64,000 nt of DNA from Clarkia xantiana subsp. parviflora (GCA_036873135.1 JAPTYO010000026.1:3080001-3144000), one strand, 5' to 3'; positions 10,567-21,626 are shown, counted from the first letter of the stretch. Made by a program: numbers and translations. Notes: generated from the sequence alone by a model not told the origin.

Positions 10567-11547
10567 TCAGTGGTCGGTCGGGAACTTCATCTTCTGGTGT
10601 ACTGTCGAGGCAACTGCCATCAGTGGATTGATGGTGGTTCTCCCAATAATTGCATTGTAAGTCCCCGCAGAATCAACCACGACAAATTCCACATTCCTCC
10701 TTTCCGATTTCCACCGACTACCAAACTCCACTGCTAAGGTGATTACTCCCAGCGGGTAAGACGTTGAGCCAGAAAACCCGACCATCGGGAAGTTTGCTTC
10801 CTTCAGATCCTTCTTTGTCTTCCCCATGGCTTCCAGCGCGTCCATGAATAGAATGTCGGAGGAGCTCCCTCCGTCGATTAGGATTCTCTTAATCTCCAAC
10901 CCATCTACATCCAGGGTTACCACCAAGGCATCGTCGTGTGGAGTCTCCACGCCTATGAGGTCCTCCGCTGAGAAGGAGATCACTATCTCTTCCTTCAGGG
11001 TCCAGGATCGGGACCTCTTACCCAGCACCACCACCGCAGGGATTCTAGAGGCATAGACCTCTCGAGCGGATGAGGTATCTCCCCCAGCAGCAAGTCCTCC
11101 TTGAATCACGTTGATGACTCGTCTTTCTCTCTCCGGCTGACCGGTCATCTTACCTCCTTCCTGGCCCTGGGGTGGGGCTTCCTGTATGTTCCGACCCTCT
11201 GTTGGTAGGGTTGCTTTTTCCAGCGGGGGCATCTCCTCCTGCCTCCTTGTAGCCTCCCTTCGGTCCAAGAGAGCCTCTACAGCTGCCAGGAACATGGCCT
11301 CCACCACGGCCCTTGTCAAATCTGCAGTCGGGGGGGCCTCCTGCCCCCTGTTATCCTGGTGTCGAGGGGCAACTTCTTCGGGATGCGACCCATTGTGCCC
11401 TCCTGTCTGGGAGAGTTCAGCCGGAGGATGATTCTGGTTTTCTCCTTGTTCTGGTACTGAATTCAGGTTTGTTGCAGCAGGGTGACGGGAACCACCAGAT
11501 TGTCCCCTTATGTTCTTGCCAGCCGCCATCGAGCGAGTAGAAGGCAT
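10567..11547 (-). pseudogene. gag-pr: Tat-C gag-protease with in-frame capsid deletion
   Basis: The 326-codon frame starts 19 bases past the primer site (MPSTRSMAAGKN). It keeps the Gag N-terminus to about GGKMTGQPE, then joins near 11130 to RERRVINVI. The missing part in Tat-E is about 1.2 kb: the whole Gag core, zinc knuckle and most of the RS tail. The junction has a few bases of microhomology and keeps the frame. The aspartic protease follows with ILIDGGSSSDILF as active-site motif and YNAIIGRTTINP near the end. The frame stops at a TGA (10567-10569) where relatives have GGA, 24 bases before the pol frame, so gag-pr and pol were one frame. Without a capsid core this copy could not build its own particle. 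Confidence 0.88.
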
Positions 11548-11565
11548 GTCAGCTTTTTGTTAGTT

Positions 11566-11583
11566 TCCCACAGATGGCGCCAA
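11566..11583 (-). other. Tat-C primer binding site
   Basis: TTGGCGCCATCTGTGGGA directly follows the 5' LTR end on the minus strand. TGGCGCC suggests priming by a tRNA ending in GGCGCCA. The tRNA identity is not certain. Confidence 0.7.
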
Positions 11584-11675
11584 TGTTGGATCACGATGGA
11601 ACTCCGGCACGGACCTTGACGGCAATCCTAGCTCCTTTGCTCCACGCAATCCTGCAAGAGGGGATAGACCGGGCG
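11584..11675 (-). repeat. Tat-C 5' LTR, distal piece
   Basis: 92 bases identical by eye to 4430-4521. The LTR breaks at GGGCG, where element D is inserted, and resumes at 21632. Confidence 0.92.
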
Positions 11676-12679
11676 TGTTAGGTTATAAAGTCTAGGTCAA
11701 CGGGTCGTCAATCTAGAATTTATCTCCCACTAATGAAATGTCGGGTTCAGTGCTCCTAGGACTAGTTGTTCTGATCCATGCCCTTATACTCCCTTGAGGT
11801 AGTCGTTCTGATATGTGTCCTTCTCTTCTCTCCCTCTGACCTCCTTTCCTTCTCTCCTTCTGACCTCCTTTCCTTCTCTCCTTCTGACCTCCTTTCCTTC
11901 TCTCCTTCTGACCTCCTTTCCTTCTCTCCTTCTGACCTCCTTTCCTTCTTCTCCTTCTGACCTCCTTTCCTTCTCTCCTTCTGACCTCCTTTCCTTCTTC
12001 CCTTGGTTCCTTCTCTTCTTCTCTCCCTTTGCCCTGCAAAAGGGGCAATACCAGACACGGAGGAGGGGGGGTGGTGCCTGGTGAACCCTCTCCGATGCCT
12101 AAGTCAGAACTATATTTCTAGAGAGATAAAGCTAGAGAGATGTCAGAGCTAAATTGTTCAAATGGCCAAGATGATCAAATGAGTTGTGAAGGTGGGGTAT
12201 TTATAGGCAACGGTGTCATTAAGGTGGCTTAATGACATCGTTAACCTCTAAACAAAATTAATTAACCTTTAAGCATATAATTAAGACTTTAGGATTCGGA
12301 GGAGGTAGGCAGACTGGACCGAGCATGGGCGTCTGAGAGGGGTGTCGGGACCCTTGGGGGGGGGAGGAATCCGACCCCCAAGGGTAGGGGTTGGGTGAGG
12401 GCACCCAACCCCTCCTAAGGAGGGTGGGGTTGGCCAACCCGATCTCCCCTAGGGGAGATCGGGTTGGCTGACCCGATCTCCCCTAGGGGAGGTCGGGTGT
12501 GGCCACCCAACCTCACCTAGGTGAGTCCTTCGTTGTCGGACGGGCGCTTCGGCCCCGTCCGAGCCGTTGGTGTTCTCGCGAAGTGTCCGGGTTGAAGTTT
12601 CGATTTGCAATCATAAATGGGACGATAAAAATACAATGGTTCGGAAGTCAACGGGTTCAAATTGGGCGTATATCCATCA
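11676..12679 (-). repeat. Element D 3' LTR
   Basis: 1004 bp. The TATA-like TATAAATA lies at 12205-12198 on the minus strand. A 24-base pyrimidine-rich unit (plus strand; contains CTTCTGACCTCCTTTCC) is repeated about seven times at 11815-11998, on the transcript side of the TATA box. The palindrome array 12360-12530 lies upstream of the TATA box. Confidence 0.93.
12360..12530. repeat. Palindrome array in U3 of the D 3' LTR
   Basis: Back-to-back perfect or near-perfect palindromes centred on CCTAGG or TCCTAAGGA, for example two 13-base arms (CCCGATCTCCCCT) meeting at 12444-12493. The 5' LTR copy has two extra units. Confidence 0.85.
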
Positions 12680-13849
12680 CATGCCCCCGAGTCAACCAAT
12701 GGCTTAACCCTTGATTGACTCTATTTTAGGATGGTATGACACGCGCAATTTGAAACCGGGATTTTACCTTCTTTGTCTGAATGCTTGCTTACCCATGGAT
12801 GCGTGCCTCTGACTCTGCCCCCCTGTCTAATGAGATAGAGGAATTGTAAACGTCAGAGTAGCACGGACGTGTGCCTAGACACGCGTCCGTCTGAGGTGGG
12901 AGTAATAAATATATCTTTGCTACAGGCGTATACTCAAAAAATACATGCTTGCATAGGAATTCAATACTGATACATCTAAGTGATTCATGCTTCAATTTCA
13001 TGCCGGGATAAGTCTAAGTGAAGAAAAATCTCAATTTTGATCCGGAATTTTTCTAAGTATGGGATACTAGAAAATATGCCTATAGGATGTTAACTAGGAG
13101 TGAACATGGACATATCATGAACATGAGGATGTGTACTAGCATACATGCAAGTAGGAACATAAGGATGGGAGTGAGTAGAGACATGCTGCGATTGTAGTCA
13201 TGAATGTATGCATGAATATATGGCGGCCGCGTGCGTGGACGTCTAAATGTTTGAACACATGGGAGTGTGTATGTGGGCATGCATATGAGTGCAAGCACGA
13301 ACACGTATGTATGTATGGATGGGTGATGAGTATAAGCATGAGTGATGACATTGATGTACCTGTAGATGTTAATCATGAATATGAGCATAAGTGCAAAGGT
13401 GAGAGCATAGACCTCTCCTTTACTTGAGGGTAGGAGCTCTGCCACTCAATGGGATACAACGTCCCGCCTTCCTCGTACTAGCGCGAGCATTGTCCATTAA
13501 CCTCGACCTTCGGCATGTGTATCATTTTTCCTTCATTCGTTGGAGCATGCGTATAGCTCTTGACCTTTACCCTGCAACTTGTTCCCCATAAAAGTGAGGG
13601 TGAAAAAGTTTACAAGCTTTCTTCTTACCGCCGAGAGCGAAGGGGTCTATTGACATGTGTTAAGGGTTGACCCTTCCTTCGGATGTGCTGGAGCGTTGCT
13701 CCGTTTGGGTAAACTAAAAGTTCGCCCTCTTCCCTTGGTGTTAAGGTTGCCCCCGTAGTAGGCGTATCTCGCCCCTCCATGAGTAAGGGTTGATCTTTGT
13801 GTTGGTTGCTTGTATAGATGACTCACTTTTGGGAAGCTTTCTTCTTCAG
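12680..13849. other. Element D polypurine tract and non-coding region
   Basis: The minus-strand tract GACTCGGGGGCATG occupies 12693-12680 beside the 3' LTR. Beyond it I see no gene. 13080-13400 is rich in ATG/CAT-type simple sequence that gives meaningless open frames on both strands. Confidence 0.6.
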
Positions 13850-14535
13850 ACAGGGAGACCGTTGAATCAGATGAGAGGGAAGGACCCTCTAGTTCTGCTT
13901 ATCAGCCCAAGAAATTTTCTAAGTCAGGGGTGACTGCTAATGCTTCCAGTACGTTCTTTTTCCCTTCTTTTTTCTTTGTGATATACTTATGATTGTTCTC
14001 ACGCTGCTTCCTTTATGTTGTTACAGCGTTCTTCCTTGGTTACCGAATAGTTCTTGTGGTGGGTGAGAGTTCAAGTCAATCTAAATCCAAGGCGCGGAAA
14101 CCTGACTCTGAGGTCGGACCCTCGGCTGCCGAGGAGAAAGAAACCGCGAGAGGCTCTCCTTCAAGTGCCCCCTTGCTGACTCCCTCCCATGGTAAGGAGG
14201 TAGTGGTTGAAGAGGCACCCCCTTTGCTTGACAAAAAGAAACAACCTGTGGCTGGCGATGGGGTGATCATAGGTCTTGATGTCTCTTCTCTATCCCCTGC
14301 CCCCCAGCCGAGGGGCCGAGTCTCAAGTTTATTTCATCTTCATATAGATTTGATGACTTTTGAAGGTGCCTTTGTCTTTCCTATGGGTTATGTTATTAGC
14401 CCCTGCGTTGAAGATTTTTCTTTTGGTGACGGGTGTGATCATCATCTTACACTGAGGTTCCCCTCTCTTGCCATGGTTCTGATTAAGATAGCAAATTCTT
14501 GCTTTGGAGTTTGGTGGAGACTGCTCTTGAATTAG
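13850..14535 (+). pseudogene. Possible antisense-gene (aORF) remnant of element D
   Basis: This lies on the plus strand, antisense to D, near its 3' LTR, where the aORF sits in the Tat elements. A pyrimidine-rich CTTCTTCAG acceptor at 13841-13849 is followed by an open acidic/serine-rich stretch (DRETVESDEREGPSSS). There is then a possible GTACGT donor near 13950, an acceptor near 14027, and a further open frame with SSQSKSKARKPDSEVGPSAAEEKE. The charged, low-complexity composition resembles aORF exon 3. I cannot align it to the conserved exon 2 domain. It could equally be chance open frame. Confidence 0.25.
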
Positions 14536-14845
14536 CCTTTACTAGTGTCGTAGTTGTGATCGTTGTGGGGATCGTTTTGTTATATGCCCTCAATAGTGCT
14601 TGTCGTGATTCTTTTCTTCATGGTTGATTTCGTGAGATATGGAGGTTGTCTTCATAATGAGGACGTCTCCTTCCTGGTATCACCCAGTGGGTTGAAATAT
14701 GAGTGCCTCCCTTTGATGAGCGTACGAAGGGTGTTGTTTTTCCTTTTTCTTGAACCTCCTCCTAAGGCTAGGCGTAGCCTTTTGATGTTCGTGGTCGGGA
14801 TGGTGTCTTTGCAATGCATGTCTTTGACAGATGTTTTACGATGTG
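14536..14845. other. No feature seen
   Basis: Internal element D sequence without recognisable coding or repeat structure. Confidence 0.5.
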
Positions 14846-15084
14846 CTGTCATGATAATCACTTCGGGGTATGTGGACGTGATAGCCACTTCGTGATGTGT
14901 CGGAGTGATAGCCCCTCTGTAGTGTGTGGACATGATAGCCACTTCAGGATATGTGGACATGATAGCCACTTCAAGATATGTGGACATGATAGCCACTTCA
15001 GTGTATGTGGACATGATAGCCACTTCAAGATATGTGGACATGATAGCCACTTCAGGGTATGTGGACATGATAGCCACATCACAA
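14846..15084. repeat. Element D tandem array, 27-bp unit
   Basis: Around eight copies of a 27-base unit containing GGACATGATAGCCACTTCA. The left copies are diverged and the right ones nearly identical. Confidence 0.9.
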
Positions 15085-15779
15085 TGTATGGAGTTGTGCT
15101 TTAGTATTCCTTTCATATTGGAGAGCCTTCATTGCTATAGTTGCCTTTTGTGTAGGCTATGTTTGTTGGGTTAGGTCCCGATGTCTCGTCTTGTCGGATG
15201 TTGTATCCTTTATGCTCTTTAGATGTCTCCTTCATGAGTTGTGCTTGACGATGTTGAAGTCTGATACGACCATAGGTCAAGCGAGGGTGACGTGTAAGAC
15301 AATAACGTTTGTCGAAGGTTGCTTTGTGCGACCTGTAAGGCAATTCTTCTTCTTGATGGGTCGAGTTTACTTTGGGAGCCTTGAACTTTGGAGTTCACGT
15401 CTTTGCTATCCTTCTTGGTGGTGTTGGGTTCCTTTGAGATACTTCTCTTGACTTGTGGTATGGATGGTAGGATAACTTGTTACTTTTCATGATAACCTCT
15501 TGTGCTTATGTATATGATCCTTTGGTCATGGACTTCTCCTTTGTATATGCTTTCCTTTCTTTATCTTTCTCTTGTGCTTTCCTTCATATTATACCTGCTA
15601 TCTCATCAAGAAAAAACATTATGTGTTCTTTATACAACCTTGCTTTAAGATTACTTTCTCATGGGATCCTTCTGAGCATGGTATCCTTCTAAGCATGGTA
15701 TCCTTCTAAGAATGATGTGATGATCTCTTCTGATACCCCTTACACGGTATACGTTGTACTGTTAGACCAAAGATACGCT
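15085..15779. other. No feature seen
   Basis: AT-richer internal element D sequence. The short open frames on both strands show no known motif. Confidence 0.5.
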
Positions 15780-16075
15780 CTTGGTGGGCGTCGAAATCTG
15801 TTCACGAGACAGGCTCTCGGACGGCACTTAACGTTTCGCAGGATAGGCTCCCGGAGGGCACTGGTTAGTCCACCGATACCTTCTTGACGGGTGTCAAATC
15901 TGTTCACGAGACAAGCTCTCGGACGGCACTTAACGTTTCGCAGGATAGGCTCCCGGAGGGCACTGGTTAGTCCACCGATACCTTCTTGACGGGTGTCAAA
16001 TCTGTTCACGAGACAGGCTCTCGGACGGCACTTAACGTTTCGCAGGATAGGCTCCCGGAGGGCTCAGGTTAGACC
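15780..16075. repeat. Element D tandem array, about 102-bp unit
   Basis: Nearly three copies of a unit containing TGTTCACGAGACAGGCTC and CAGGATAGGCTCCCGGAGGG, starting near 15798, 15899 and 16002. Confidence 0.85.
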
Positions 16076-16690
16076 AAAGATACGCTCCTGGTGGGCGTCG
16101 AACTGGTAGTTTGAAATCTACCTCAAGATACGCTCTTGGGGGCGTCGAACTGGTAGTGTTTTTTCTACCTCAAGATACGCTCTTGGGGGCGTCGAATCTG
16201 GTAGGTTGCAAATCTACCTCAAGATACGCTCCTGGGGGCGTCGAATTCGTAGTTTTTGGAAACCACTCTCAAGATACGCTCTTGGTGCGTCGAATTCGTA
16301 GTGTAATAACTACTCTCAAGATACGCTCTTGGGGGCGTCGAAGGTCGTAGTATGAACACTACTCTCAAGATACGCTCTTGGGGGCGTCGAAATTCGTAGT
16401 TTTTGGAAACCACTCTCAAGATACGCTCTTGGTGCGTCGAAGGTCGTAGTGTATAAACTACTCTCAAGATACGCTCTTGGGGGCGTCGAAATTCGTAGTA
16501 TGAACACTACTCTCAAGATACGCTCTTGGGGGCGTCGAATGTCGTAGTATGAAAACTACTCTCAAGATACGCTCTTGGGGGCGTCGAAAACTGTTCGCGG
16601 GATAGGCTCCCGGAGGGCACAGGGTTCGTAGTTTTAGAACTACTCTCAAGATACGCTCTTGGGGGCGTCGAATGTGTTCGCGGGATTGGC
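16076..16690. repeat. Element D tandem array, about 50-60-bp unit
   Basis: About ten copies of a unit built on CAAGATACGCTCTTGGGGGC followed by GTCGAA and a variable GTAGT-containing linker. The last copies switch back to the CCCGGAGGGC motif of the neighbouring array, so the two arrays share ancestry. Confidence 0.88.
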
Positions 16691-19600
16691 TCCCGGAGGG
16701 CTCATAATGTTACCTTATCTCGTGTCCCTTCTCATGCAGGGTGCGTCTTTGGTATGCTTTTCGAGTCTTTACTTGACTTTTCCTTCTATGATATTTCATG
16801 CTACCACACTTTTCCTTCAATGTGGGAGATCACCTCTCGAGGGCGATGTTTGTGTGTTGTCAACTTAGGACGAGTTCGTATAGGGAGTTGATGATGTTTT
16901 CCTCTTATGTGACCCCTTCTAGGAAAAGTGGTATTGCATGTTCTTGTGATCTTCTGCCTCTAATCTCTTCTTTTACACTTAGGTGGACTACCAAGCACTT
17001 ATTCGTTTGGTGCCCCCCAAGTTGCTTGGTGGTCACACCGCCTTTCATATTTGGCCGTTGAAGGCCCCTCGTTCACTTTCTTAGTTTGGTGCCTCTTATG
17101 CTCGGGGCTCCCTTGTCTGCTTGTTTGAGTGTGATGAGTGTCCCTTGTAGGATTTACTCTTTCTCATGCTTGCTTGTTTCAGTCATAGGCATGGTTTGGA
17201 TAATGCCTTTGTCGGATGTATCTTTAGGGATTGGGTGGAGAGCTTTTGCTTTGGGTGGGTGGGGGTGGATTTCATTATCTTGATAACTAGGATGTGGCAA
17301 TGTTTGTATCCTAGGGGTGCTTGTAAATTCTTTCCCCCCTTCCTTGTGTTTTAGGTTGAAAAGCTCTCTCATAGAATGGTGTCTTGAGTTGTTAATCTCG
17401 TAGGTGTGTTTTCAGACTGGTCAATCTGATCCATGCTCTTTGCTCGTGCATGGGGGTGTGGGGGTCTGACCGGGCTGTATCTTCTTGGAGTGTTGTGGCA
17501 TTTAGAGTGCCTTGCCTTTTCCTTCACATTGGAGTATTCTTCAATGCCTTTGGGGAGTGTCACATTGGTCATGCTCCTCCCACCTTGAATCTTGATTATA
17601 GACTTCCTTTGAATTAGGACCTGAACCTAAAAAGGATGTTTTCCTTTAGGTTTGCAAGTGATGCTCCATGATTTTCCATGGGTTTGCCCCCGTATTGGCT
17701 ATTCCTTGTTGGATAGCTTCATTAGAGACTGCCTTTGTATTGCGTACGTATACGTGTTTGAGGTGTGTTGAGCTGACAAGTCCCTCCTTTTTGTTTTGTC
17801 ATAACCGTCATTCATCATGTATTCGGCGCATGGCCTTAGAGGTGGGATATTTTTCTAGTGCCCCTTTTATCTGGGTTCTCCTCTTGATGGGATGCCAGAG
17901 TCAACTGTCTTATCATTTGCAGACAAGGTGGTTGATCGGGATGTTCGTCTAGTGTGAGGGTCGATCTTGAAACCTTACTCCCCAAGCTTTTGAGCTCTTC
18001 TTTGGTTGATCTTGTAGCACTATAATCCTGCCCTAAGGCTCTTGATAGGAGATGTATCTCATTTTCACACTCTAGTTGTTGCACTATCTCTTTTGTTAAT
18101 CTTGCATCTCTAGAGTTTCTCTCTTGGTGCATGACTTCAATGACAGGATTTTCTACCGATGTTTATTCTATTAGGACTTGTATCCTTGGTTGCCCTCCTT
18201 TCTTGTGAGATGGCGAAGGAGTGTTTATGAACACTCCAATGTGTCGTACTTGGTAGAGGTATGCGCCTAATCCTTATGGCGCTGTCTTGAATCTTCGTGT
18301 ACCTATATCTGATGGACTTGTAAGGATATGTGTTCCATCCTTTTCCTGGTTCGTTTGCAGTGTCGTGTCCCTAATGGGTGTGTTGATGTTCTGACCACCT
18401 TTACAAGTAGGGGTTCCTTGGTATTAGGTATGCCTGACTCTTCTCTAGTATCATCAATGGTTGGTCATGGGAGATGTCTGACGGACTCCCTTCATGTACT
18501 ATGGTTCTCTTCATGTCAAAGTTGGTGATTCCCTCTCTTATTACTAACATATCCTTGTGTGGAAATACTATGTTTTCCATATCCTTTTTTAAAAGCTTGA
18601 TGATGGTGTCACCGTTCTTCCTTTGCTAGGCTTGGTGTCCTTGAGGGTTTTTGATGGAAGTGTATTCCATTACTTTGGATGAGCTTTCTAAGTGTGGTTG
18701 TGTCTCCTGGCTATTTTGTGAAATCATAAAGATCCGCTGGAGGTGTTTGCCTTTGATGGTTGGTGTTGCCCATGTGATATGGTTTCCTCTATTTTTGGAG
18801 GGATGTGTTCGTGGCTACCCCTTCTTGTGCTAATGGGCGTTTGTGAGGAGGGCATGTTGTGACCGGTGCCCCCCTTGCATACCAATGCCAGATGGGATCC
18901 TTTGGCAGGCTTGGCCCTAAGATGCTTAGTGGAAGGTTGTAGTAGGGGTAATCATTTGTGACCTTCATGGTAGTTCCTCTATAGGATGTTGGGAGTGCTC
19001 GACTTATTTTTGTAACTGAGCCTTCCATCTTGTGATCTTTCCCAGAAACTTGACCTTATAGGTGTTCTTTGGGATTGAGGAATCTGTTGCTTGTGCATCT
19101 CTTGATTGGCGACGGCCTTTTACTGATTCTTCTAGTGGTCCACCTGTGTATATATATATCACGGAGCCCGAAGGCGTCCGGTATGGTCATTCTTGGAAAA
19201 CATGTTGATGTTAAGTATCATAATCTACTCCTTTTAAGGAGTTGACTTGTTATGCAGTTAAATTAAATAAGAGGATATGGGAAGGATATGAGTGTGGGGT
19301 GTTGAAATCCCCTGCTCCCTTGGTAATGTAACTGTCTTCCTCCATTAGTCTGTGTGTATTCCTTCCACTTGAGGAATATGAGGTCGCATCCTTGCAAGGC
19401 GGACTAGGTGGAGGTGTATCCTTCATGTATGCTATGTGCGGTCTCATTCTACTATGTCTCTCTATGAGACTTCCCATTGTAGTAGCTATGTGCTGACGTG
19501 GTGTGGTACTCTATTAGTTCCCTGTTCAAATCCTTGTCTTTTCAACTCCTCCTCTGTCCTAGGAGGACGTGTGCCAAGGGTTGTCATGCACAAGGGGTTT

Positions 19601-19787
19601 GGACCTGTCGTGCTGTATCATGGGTAGGTGGTTGCTTTATTGTGTTGTTGGGACTATGTCCCTCCCTTTGAGCTTTCCTTGGTATGTCCCTTAGGCATGT
19701 CTGTGGTGATACGGACTGTATGTGTACATTGCCATGGTTGATGTTGGAACTCTTATATCCTTGTTGGTCTGTCATGTATGTCTTCCC
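16691..19787. other. Element D internal region without recognisable genes
   Basis: About 3.1 kb where gag-pol would be expected (minus strand). No frame exceeds about 100 codons, and none shows Gag, protease, RT, RNase H or integrase motifs. A short TATATATATATC tract is near 19150. Confidence 0.6.
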
Positions 19788-20282
19788 TTAGTGCGGTGTG
19801 TGTCCCTGTTGGGGTACTTGGTGGAATTCTTGCCTCCTTTTTTGTCTTGGCTGTCTGTCTGCCCCCAGTGGGGTGTAGGCCCTGGCGTCCTGTTGTGTCT
19901 GTTGTTGCCTAGGAGGCACAAATTGCTGCCTTCCCTCTGGGGGTGGCTCTTGATAATTTCTTCTTTGTTCTTCTCGCTGCCCTGCTCTAGGGTGCGAGTC
20001 GTGTTCTTCTTCTGGGACTTGTTCTTCCTCATGAACTTCTTCTTCTTCATGCTGGTGTTGCCTTCTCTGCCTGTTCCTCAGGGTCTCCCTATAAGCTAGC
20101 AGCTCATCCAATGCGTGCATCAACCTCGGAGTCACTGTCTGTGCTCCTTGCGAGTATGCGGGCCTTATGTTGGTTGTGTGGGCACGATTGTCGTTCCTTT
20201 GAGTCATTATTTCATATGGATACCCTTGAGGTTGTGCCTCATAGTAGTACCCCTGTGGAGGTGCCGTGTATTGGGATGGCAC
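19788..20282 (-). pseudogene. Element D gag-like fragment
   Basis: A 164-codon frame on the element's sense strand, 255 bases from the primer site. It is rich in Gln, Pro, Glu and Arg, with a YYYEAQPQGYPYE start, a helix LMHALDELLAYRETLRNRQRR, then an acidic/basic low-complexity tail. In the Tat elements the Gag N-terminus has a similar short helix with LLDRREAARRQEE at this position. No Gag core follows. I call it a Gag N-terminal remnant from position and composition only. Confidence 0.45.
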
Positions 20283-20536
20283 TCCTTGTTGCCCCCTTGT
20301 CCCTGTGGCTTCCTAGTCAATGGAGTTGGAGCTGTGGAAACCTCCTCCCTGCTTGTTAGGCTGGGGTGCCTGTGGGGCTATCTGAGGCTCTGGTGTGCAG
20401 GCTGTTTCTCTGGGTTAGGCAGCCTTGCTGGAGGTATAGGCTGTCTTTCTTGCCTATTGCCCCCAGGTGGGTGATTATCTCTAGACACTAAGTTGTTCGT
20501 CTTCGCTCTCGTGATTGTCAGGCTTTTTGTTCGAAG

Positions 20537-20554
20537 CCCACAGACGGCGCCAAG
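20537..20554 (-). other. Element D primer binding site
   Basis: CTTGGCGCCGTCTGTGGG on the minus strand follows the 5' LTR end. It shares TTGGCGCCGTCTGTGGG with the Tat elements, which supports Tat ancestry. Confidence 0.75.
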
Positions 20555-21626
20555 TGTTAGGTTATAAAGTCTAGGTCAACGGGTCGTCAATCTAGAATTT
20601 ATCTCCCACTAATGAAATGTCGGGTTCAGTGCTCCTAGGACTAGTTGTTCTGATCCATGCCCTTATACTCCCTTGAGGTAGTCGTTCTGATATGTGTCCT
20701 TCTCTTCTCTCCCTCTGACCTCCTTTCCTTCTCTCCTTCTGACCTCCTTTCCTTCTCTCCTTCTGACCTCCTTTCCTTCTCTCCTTCTGACCTCCTTTCC
20801 TTCTCTCCTTCTGACCTCCTTTCCTTCTTCTCCTTCTGACCTCCTTTCCTTCTCTCCTTCTGACCTCCTTTCCTTCTTCCCTTGGTTCCTTCTCTTCTTC
20901 TCTCCCTTTGCCCTGCAAAAGGGGCAATACCAGACACGGAGGAGGGGGGGTGGTGCCTGGTGAACCCTCTCCGATGCCTAAGTCAGAACTATATTTCTAG
21001 AGAGATAAAGCTAGAGAGATGTCAGAGCTAAATTGTTCAAATGGCCAAGATGATCAAATGAGTTGTGAAGGTGGGGTATTTATAGGCAACGGTGTCATTA
21101 AGGTGGCTTAATGACATCGTTAACCTCTAAACACAATTAATTAACCTTTAAGCATATAATTAAGACTTTAGGATTCGGAGGAGGTAGGCAGACTGGACCG
21201 AGCATGGGCGTCTGAGAGGGGTGTCGGGACCCTTGGGGGGGGGAGGAATCCGACCCCCAAGGGTAGGGGTTGGGTGAGGGCACCCAACCCCTCCTAAGGA
21301 GGGTGGGGTTGGCCAACCCCATCCCTCCTAGGAGGGATCGGGTCAGCCGACCCGATCTCTCCTAGGAGAGATCGGGTTGGTCCACCCGATCTCCCCTAGG
21401 GGAGATCGGGTTGGCTGACCCGATCTCCCCTAGGGGAGGTCGGGTGTGGCCACCCAACCTCACCTAGGTGAGTCCTTCGTTGTCGGACGGGCGCTTCGGC
21501 CCCGTCCGAGCCGTTGGTGTTCTCGCGAAGTGTCCGGGTTGAAGTTTCGATTTGCAATCATAAATGGGACGATAAAAATACAATGGTTCGGAAGTCAACG
21601 GGTTCAAATTGGGCGTATATCCATCA
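20555..21626 (-). repeat. Element D 5' LTR
   Basis: 1072 bp, near-identical to 11676-12679 except for a 68-base expansion of the palindrome array. TATAAATA lies at 21084-21077. The 24-base pyrimidine array is at 20694-20877. Confidence 0.93.
21240..21478. repeat. Palindrome array in U3 of the D 5' LTR
   Basis: At least five consecutive palindromes with centres CCTAGG or TCCTAAGGA. They differ in arm sequence (GATCCCTCCTAGG, GATCTCTCCTAGG and GATCTCCCCTAGG types). Confidence 0.85.

Larger units (their letters stand above)
11676..21626 (-). mobile_element. Element D: large non-autonomous LTR retrotransposon, Tat-related
   Basis: LTRs 11676-12679 (3') and 20555-21626 (5') read TGATGGATAT...CTAACA on the minus strand. 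The target duplication GGGCG is at 11671-11675 and 21627-21631, inside the Tat-C 5' LTR. A TTGGCGCC primer site and a G-rich polypurine tract orient it. About 7.9 kb lies inside, but no RT, RNase H or integrase motif is visible in any frame. There is only a gag-like fragment near the 5' end, a possible antisense-gene remnant near the 3' end, and three tandem arrays. The LTRs share the GCATCGGAGAGGG block with the Tat LTRs, so D is a Tat derivative that must be moved by enzymes from elsewhere. The LTRs are nearly identical apart from a 68-base repeat difference, which makes D the youngest insertion here. Confidence 0.9.

Noticed and set aside
11713..12058. Repeat-rich basic protein (GGQKERRK repeats) on the minus strand, also at 20592-20937
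   Set aside because: It is a translation of the 24-bp pyrimidine-rich repeats inside the D LTRs.
13080..13445. 121-codon minus-strand frame rich in Tyr, His and Ile
   Set aside because: Composition follows ATG/CAT-type simple sequence; no start context, domain or relative seen.
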